DNA from: Candidatus Omnitrophota bacterium
GTDB lineage: Bacteria > Omnitrophota > Gorgyraeia > Duberdicusellales > 4484-171
Reading direction: 5' to 3'
NCBI GenBank assembly: GCA_028717025.1
Contig: JAQUOR010000064.1
Location: 1 to 8,786 of the forward strand
DNA: 8,786 bases
In this document: in pieces, positions 4,785-8,786 of the stretch
How positions within the stretch are numbered: the first letter of the stretch is position 1
How the letters are laid out: each line of letters begins with the position of its first letter
Notes under the pieces: model-generated
What the model was told of the DNA's origin: nothing
Database searches by the model: none
Seen by the model: the letters and a program-made list of their open reading frames with translations, nothing else
Made by a program: the position numbers and the translations under genes

Positions 4785-5747
4785 TCACTCAGTAAATGCA
4801 AGATAACCCATTACCGCTATGCCCGCCAACGGCACGAGGACAAGGACTCCTATCCAGCCGGGCTTACCTCTGGCGATGGCTATTTTGTACCAGAGAAATC
4901 CGCTGAAACCAAGCGATGCAAAAAAGCCAAGGATGGGAATAAATCCGGCGAGTATTATGAGCAGCCACCAGTAGCTTAAGCCGGCGATTTTGCACATAAG
5001 GAAAAGATTCGCTATCGGGATCCAGGCTAACCAGGAAGGTTCGTTATTGGTTTTCTTGGCAATCATTTGAAGGCATAGTGACGTGAAAATGTAAGCAGCA
5101 AGGCCGATGATAAAAAATATCCCCATAAAGGTCGACATTGCGGCAAGTGCCGCAGCAGTAGAACCTTTTTCGTTTAACGAGAAGCGGTTTGCGTGGCGGG
5201 TCGATGTACGTGTGCTGATCGGCTGCCCGACATTTTCCTGTTGTCTGACAGGAACGAATTCGTCTTCGTTTGCAGGATTAGTTTTTTCTAAATTCGGAGC
5301 GCTATATTCTTGTGAGGACAATTGAGGTGCCTCGGTAATGGCAGCCGGAGCATCTTCGTTGGAAGACGTGATCGTATTCTCTTGGGATACCGTTGAAGCT
5401 TGCGTTGCAGGAACAGTTTCCGTTGCCGGAGTTTCAGTCGTGGTTGTGGTTTCCGGAGTGTTTTCTGCGGAACCTTCCTCCGGCGTGATGAGGTTTTCAG
5501 GCGGATTGTCGATTGTTTGTGCCGCAGCTGTCCCTGGGGTTATTTTTTCGCCATTGATGCTTTCGATATCACTTACAAAATAAGTTATTCCGATACCTTC
5601 AATGTCGACTTTTATTTTTTCGCTCGTTTTTTCGAGGATGTTTGCTTCAACTGTTTTTCCTGATTTTAACACGATTACGTCGGCGAACGAACTACTTACG
5701 GCAATCATAAGAAAAGCAAGACATACCATGAAACTTTTTATACGCAT
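4785..5747 (-). CDS. Signal peptide + small beta domain + Thr/Pro/Glu linker + DUF5684-like membrane protein
   Basis: A 320-residue envelope protein in three parts. Residues 1-22 are a signal peptide cut after SFA. Residues 23-67 (DVIVLKSGKTVEANI... and ITYFVSDIESI) form a short beta-rich domain that I associate with Omnitrophota and related bacteria. Residues 72-195 are a low-complexity linker rich in Thr, Glu, Pro and Ala, including a run of six Thr (100-105). Residues 198-318 contain four hydrophobic segments with NNEPSWLAWIPIANLFLM, SYWWLLIILAG and ARGKPGWIGVLVLVPL, the pattern of the DUF5684 family of unknown function. The architecture puts the beta domain outside the membrane on a long tether. 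AAGGAGGAG (5750-5758) fixes the ATG at 5747. The product may sense or bind something at the envelope, but no ligand is indicated. Confidence 0.83.
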   Translation of the reverse strand: MRIKSFMVCLAFLMIAVSSSFADVIVLKSGKTVEANILEKTSEKIKVDIEGIGITYFVSDIESINGEKITPGTAAAQTIDNPPENLITPEEGSAENTPETTTTTETPATETVPATQASTVSQENTITSSNEDAPAAITEAPQLSSQEYSAPNLEKTNPANEDEFVPVRQQENVGQPISTRTSTRHANRFSLNEKGSTAAALAAMSTFMGIFFIIGLAAYIFTSLCLQMIAKKTNNEPSWLAWIPIANLFLMCKIAGLSYWWLLIILAGFIPILGFFASLGFSGFLWYKIAIARGKPGWIGVLVLVPLAGIAVMGYLAFTE

Positions 5748-5773
5748 CGCTCCTCCTTCCTTTTTCTATTTAC

Positions 5774-5794
5774 AGTATAACCGACTGTTAACAG
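5774..5794 (-). promoter_or_regulatory. Possible -10 box with adjacent palindrome upstream of the DUF5684-like gene
   Basis: TATACT (5779-5774, minus strand) would start transcription near 5767, about 20 bases before the ATG and just ahead of its ribosome site. Five bases upstream is the perfect 10-bp palindrome CTGTTAACAG (5785-5794), where a regulator could overlap the -35/-10 spacer. The -35 region (AGAGCG) is poor, so this would need an activator or be spurious. Confidence 0.3.
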
Positions 5795-5825
5795 CCCGCT
5801 CTATATATCTTTTTACACGGTAAGG

Positions 5826-6647
5826 CTATTGCGTTTTGGAAGAATAAACTGCATCCATCGGCGCCGGATCTTTTCCTGTCAGGTCTTGATTTGATTTTGC
5901 GCAATCGCAACGAGACAGGATCCCACCGGTTTCAATGACAAAAATTTTACTTCCCGTTACTCCGCAGTCTTGAGGTGTTGCGGTAATCTTATAACTTTTT
6001 TGTTGCAGATCTTCTAAAAACGTATATCCCGCGATGGTTGTCCGGTTGTAAGGTTTGGAAAGATACGGATTTTCGCTTTTAAGCAGCATAGTTTCGTCGG
6101 TAGGATAATTACCATTATTGCTTACGCTGTAGTTTTCAAGTGCTGCCGAAATTAATTTCAAGTGTGCCTGCGCTCCCATTTCAGAAGCTGCGATCCTTCG
6201 CTCCAGAAGAACCGGGATTGTTATCGCCGCCAAGAGCGTTACTATAAAAACAAAAATCCAGAAAACAAAGGCAGTAATGACCGCGGCGACGATCCAGCCT
6301 ACCCGCTTTTTGACGCTGATTTTTCCTTCATTGATCTTTTTGGCGGTACGATAGGCATCGAATATCCCTATGCCCCAGGGAATAATGAGCCATGAGGTAA
6401 AGAAGAAAAGAACCCCCTTGCCTATTTGACCGTTATAGAATTGCCCTGTGCCGGCAATAACGAAGCTTAATATTGCCGCCAGAATGGGCGAGCGTTCTTC
6501 TTTCGTTTGGTGTGTCATTTTAAGGTTTACGCATTCCTTGCAGTAATTTTCGTTTTTAATTGCGACGTGGCATTCCGCGCAAATACTTCGTGCGCAATGA
6601 TTGCAGATCGCTATTGCATCCCGGTCAGTATGATTGGCGCATCTCAT
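5826..6647 (-). CDS. B-box zinc finger - TM2 - pseudopilin-like chimeric membrane protein
   Basis: A 273-residue protein with three recognisable parts. Residues 1-40 carry a B-box-like zinc finger: Cys3, His6, Cys15, Cys18, Cys23, Cys26, Cys36, Cys39. Residues 54-105 form a TM2 domain (SPILAAILSFVIAGTGQFYNGQ, then two hydrophobic helices and a DAYRTAKKIN tail). Residues 116-200 resemble the N-terminal helix and start of the globular part of a type IV pilin: a hydrophobic helix ending LLAAITIPVLLERRIAAS, then AQAHLKLISAALENYS and NGNYPTDE. The prepilin peptidase site (G-FTLIE) is missing, so the helix is a fixed membrane anchor. The C-terminal part (201-273) would be outside the cytoplasm and has Cys228, Cys247 and Cys249. 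ATG at 6645-6647 overlaps the preceding stop as ATGA, with AAGGAG five bases upstream of that stop's ATG context. Its function is unknown. Confidence 0.8.
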   Translation of the reverse strand: MRCANHTDRDAIAICNHCARSICAECHVAIKNENYCKECVNLKMTHQTKEERSPILAAILSFVIAGTGQFYNGQIGKGVLFFFTSWLIIPWGIGIFDAYRTAKKINEGKISVKKRVGWIVAAVITAFVFWIFVFIVTLLAAITIPVLLERRIAASEMGAQAHLKLISAALENYSVSNNGNYPTDETMLLKSENPYLSKPYNRTTIAGYTFLEDLQQKSYKITATPQDCGVTGSKIFVIETGGILSRCDCAKSNQDLTGKDPAPMDAVYSSKTQ

Positions 6648-7747
6648 AAAGGCTCCTTGGTATAGCGGAAAAGGTTATAGTGTTCGTGTAAACGTCCCAT
6701 GAATTTTATGCTTAAGGTCCGGAAGAAAACGGCAAACGGTACGTAGAAACACATGGTACAATAACCGATGAACAAAAGAACAGCTACCGCGATAATCGCG
6801 ATAAGTACAAAATATCCAGCATGTAACGCGGCAGGCAGGAGACGAGAAAAAGCAATCGCTGCCGCTCCTGCGATTACTCCCGGATACAATATCCCGAAAA
6901 TTGCTACCAATATGAGTACCGTATAGATGAGCGATGCGCAAATGGAAAGGGCAATCTTCATGAGGAGGTACTTTGCGGTATCGGCCTTATGCTGATTGAG
7001 CAGCGCGCACGCTTTTTTTATGGCTGCCACCGTGGCGACCCTGTCTTTATACATAATAATAAGTGCAAAGTCATTTACGATGAAAGAAAGCAATGCGCTT
7101 GCCAGAAGAAGCAGGCAAAAAAGAAGCACAAAAGGTACGCAGGTGAAGAAAATCTTAATTAAGCCTACTGAGGCCGGTGATTTCAAGGCTCCTATGCCGG
7201 ATAACGCATGGAAACAGGCGAGAATAATCAAACCCAGCGCAATCAAAAAAATAATTCCGAAAACCAATGAGAATGTAAACAAAGAATCGCCGATCACGCG
7301 GTTATCCTTAAAAGGCTTTTTTACGGAAGCATCGTTTTTGACTACATCCTCAAGAAAAATAAAATTAAACCTGGCAGAGAGCCAGATCATTATGATAACG
7401 AATACCACCAGTATCATGACGGCAAGAGTAATGAGCGAAATCCCTATCGGGCTTTTTGCGATTTGTATAAGGGTGGTCAGTAATTCTTTGGAAGGGTCAG
7501 CGGATAGCTGTTGCGCAGGGGTTTTTACCTGTTGAGCGGAAGCGCTTTCGGCTTTTTGTGCCTGTGTAGTTTTAGCGCTATCATCGTCGCCCCGATAGGT
7601 CGAATTGAAATTCCCCCCGCCTGCTAAGTGTCCCGCCAAAAAAGCGATAAATCCGAATATTAACCATTTTTTCGGGCTAAACGGTCTGAAAAGCACTGTT
7701 GCCGTCCATTCGATCGAAGATTCTACTATTTCGGTTATTCGTATCAT
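6644..7747 (-). CDS. Uncharacterised multi-pass membrane protein (RPFxxxKW / DUF7544-like)
   Basis: A 367-residue integral membrane protein. The N-terminus IEWTATVLFRPFSPKKWLIFGFIAFLAG (12-39) is the typical start of a family I recall as DUF7544: an amphipathic helix, then RPF..KKW, then the first membrane helix. A polar extracytoplasmic segment follows (44-88, Ala/Gln/Ser/Lys-rich). Further helices lie near 101-124, 155-178, 196-225, 262-300 and 310-342. SARFNFIFLEDVVKNDASVKKPFKDN (125-150) and VNDFALIIMYKDRVATVAAIKKA (224-246) are cytoplasmic-loop motifs of the same family. The function is unknown; members often sit beside secretion or signalling genes. It begins 17 bases after the PilZ gene with only a weak ribosome site and ends in an ATGA overlap with the zinc finger-TM2 gene. 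Confidence 0.82.
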   Translation of the reverse strand: MIRITEIVESSIEWTATVLFRPFSPKKWLIFGFIAFLAGHLAGGGNFNSTYRGDDDSAKTTQAQKAESASAQQVKTPAQQLSADPSKELLTTLIQIAKSPIGISLITLAVMILVVFVIIMIWLSARFNFIFLEDVVKNDASVKKPFKDNRVIGDSLFTFSLVFGIIFLIALGLIILACFHALSGIGALKSPASVGLIKIFFTCVPFVLLFCLLLLASALLSFIVNDFALIIMYKDRVATVAAIKKACALLNQHKADTAKYLLMKIALSICASLIYTVLILVAIFGILYPGVIAGAAAIAFSRLLPAALHAGYFVLIAIIAVAVLLFIGYCTMCFYVPFAVFFRTLSIKFMGRLHEHYNLFRYTKEPL

Positions 7748-7764
7748 AGTTAGCGTTACCGACT

Positions 7765-8130
7765 TTACGGTAGCTGACTGGTTTCAGTCGGCTGTTCCTT
7801 TAGCTTGCTGCGGACATAATCGCTTATTTTTTTATTTTCTTCTTCGTCCATGCCGCTGAATTTTATTCCTATTGCAAACGGAAAACGTACGCCGCCACGG
7901 TCACTTTGCCATACTACCGTGCCGTTTACTGCCAAGGGTAGGGTTGACTCGGGCATTTTCAGCGTCAGATCAAGCGCCATCCCTGTTTCAAGACAATGTG
8001 CCGTCAGCAGGCACGCTCCTCCTTCGGAGATGTTTTCAGTGCGGGAAGAAAACTCGATAAGACGTTTTTGTATCCTGTAATTAATAACAAAATTCTCACT
8101 GATGCGCGGATATTGACGCCGATCTTCCAT
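7765..8130 (-). CDS. Stand-alone PilZ domain protein (cyclic-di-GMP receptor type)
   Basis: A 121-residue cytoplasmic protein consisting of one PilZ domain. The two cyclic-di-GMP-binding motifs are both intact: RxxxR in DRRQYPRI (Arg5 and Arg9, with Arg4 in front) and NxSxxG in ENISEGGAC (Asn33, Ser35, Gly38). The beta-barrel continues through GTVVWQSDRGG (70-80) and FAIGIKFSGM (85-94), with a C-terminal helix that starts at DEEENKKISDYVRSKL. PilZ proteins change partner behaviour on binding cyclic-di-GMP, commonly motility, polysaccharide or pilus functions. The neighbours are all membrane proteins of unknown function, so one of them may be its target. That is inference from position only. 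It lies 23 bases after the upstream membrane gene and has a weak ribosome site. Confidence 0.9.
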   Translation of the reverse strand: MEDRRQYPRISENFVINYRIQKRLIEFSSRTENISEGGACLLTAHCLETGMALDLTLKMPESTLPLAVNGTVVWQSDRGGVRFPFAIGIKFSGMDEEENKKISDYVRSKLKEQPTETSQLP

Positions 8131-8153
8131 AATATCTATGCGTTATCGCAAGT

Positions 8154-8786
8154 CTATGCCGTTAACGACGAAACAGCCTTTATTTTCGGTTTAAATAGTT
8201 TTTTGCGTGAAATAATGTAGCTGACAATGGCTACGGGGATTAAAAGACCAAGTATGCCGTATATCCGATAATACACCAGGAGCATTTCTCTGGGCACATC
8301 GTTCATCAGCGGTGTTATATCGAGTATTACCTCTTCGGATATAGTGAAAAGATTGACAACGCCTGTGATTATACTGACAACGTTGTAAATAATACAGAGT
8401 ATCCACGCAGGCTTCTTAAGGCGCATCAGGCCTATTGCGATATATAAATTAAGAGCGGCAAGGATATAAAAGTATATCTTAAGGCCGGTATCGGCAAGAA
8501 AAAAAGTTCCTAAAACAGGCAGTTTTTCGTAAATCGGGAAAGACGCATAGAGAAAACAAAATATCCCCCCCAAGAAGGTTATTATTGTAACGAGAATAAT
8601 ACCGAAAGGTTTCTGGGTTTCCGCTGATTGCTGGTTTCTCGATTTAAACAATTGTTTTACCGTTTTCTTGTTGAAAAATATCAGAAAGAACATCGGTATT
8701 ACGATAAAAAAAATTAAAATAAGCGCAAAGGAAATTGTCCTTAAGAAAAAGGATATGTTGGTTGCTGAAGGAAACAGCAAGTGGGT
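8154..8786 (-). CDS. Multi-pass membrane protein, C-terminal part (start outside the window)
   Basis: The frame is open from its TAG (8154-8156) to the window edge, 210 codons. A TTG at 8778-8780 could be read as a start, but it lacks a ribosome site in view, so I treat the gene as partial at the 5' end. Hydrophobic segments lie near 15-38, 62-82, 100-120, 126-148 and 176-195 of the visible part. The pattern PFGIILVTIITFLGGIFCF, then IGLMRLKKPAWILCIIYNVVS, is common to small membrane proteins of unknown function that carry one 'P.GI..I....LGG' helix pair. No catalytic motif is visible. It stands 23 bases ahead of the PilZ gene and is probably in the same transcript. Confidence 0.75.
   Translation of the reverse strand, partial: THLLFPSATNISFFLRTISFALILIFFIVIPMFFLIFFNKKTVKQLFKSRNQQSAETQKPFGIILVTIITFLGGIFCFLYASFPIYEKLPVLGTFFLADTGLKIYFYILAALNLYIAIGLMRLKKPAWILCIIYNVVSIITGVVNLFTISEEVILDITPLMNDVPREMLLVYYRIYGILGLLIPVAIVSYIISRKKLFKPKIKAVSSLTA

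Noticed and set aside
5826..6647. A secreted type IV pilin
   Set aside because: The pilin-like helix is internal, follows a TM2 domain, and has no prepilin peptidase site, so it cannot be a standard filament subunit.
6996..7535. A 179-codon open frame on the plus strand
   Set aside because: It lies wholly opposite the RPF-type membrane gene, has no ribosome site or recognisable domain, and its composition is that of an antisense shadow of hydrophobic codons.
8154..8780. A complete gene starting at TTG 8778-8780
   Set aside because: The frame remains open to the window edge and no ribosome site can be seen, so a start beyond the window is more likely.

Overview
All protein-coding genes in this window, and its one tRNA, lie on the minus strand, so transcription runs from high to low coordinates. 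The sequence is bacterial: strong AGGAGG-type ribosome sites, ATGA stop/start overlaps, and a tRNA without an encoded CCA. The base composition is slightly AT-rich. Three proteins pair a short Cys/Gly-rich or beta domain with an uncharacterised membrane domain (B-box zinc finger/TM2/pilin-like; 'D-V-I-V-L-K-S-G' beta domain/DUF5684-like; RPF-type multi-pass protein). This style reminds me of candidate-phylum bacteria such as Omnitrophota. That placement is inference from family memory, not a measurement.

Right block (8786 down to about 4074): a run of envelope genes. In transcription order these are a multi-pass membrane protein whose start lies outside the window, a stand-alone PilZ (cyclic-di-GMP-type) domain, a six-to-seven-helix membrane protein, a zinc finger-TM2-pseudopilin-like chimera (ATGA overlap with the preceding gene), a signal-peptide/beta-domain/linker/DUF5684-like protein, and an uncharacterised membrane protein with a Cys-Cys motif. 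Gaps are 17 to 78 bases, so most are probably co-transcribed, with one possible internal promoter near 5774.

Middle block (4073 to 2773): a 23-codon ORF that looks like the N-terminus of an XRE-type antitoxin; an exported chymotrypsin-fold protease-like protein in which the usual nucleophile Ser is Cys; and a small two-CxxC zinc-ribbon protein whose start overlaps the protease stop.

Non-coding island (2772 to 2281): tRNA-Arg(ACG) with a good sigma-70-type promoter. Downstream lie a 25-bp direct repeat of the tRNA 3' end, nested hairpins, and heptamer repeats in opposed orientation. This is the most repeat-rich part of the window and looks like an integration scar or a small non-coding element.

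Left block (2280 to 1): cutA, a CcdA/DsbD-beta type thiol electron transporter, an exported TlpA-like thioredoxin, and the N-terminal part of nicotinate phosphoribosyltransferase, tightly packed as one operon. CcdA and the thioredoxin look like a split DsbD that would carry reductant across the inner membrane. The cutA-dsbD neighbourhood is also known from E. coli. The last gene belongs to NAD salvage.

No complete mobile element, CRISPR array or rRNA is visible. The least ordinary items are the att-like tRNA repeat, the Cys-nucleophile protease-like protein, and the chimeric zinc finger-TM2-pilin protein inside the PilZ membrane cluster.
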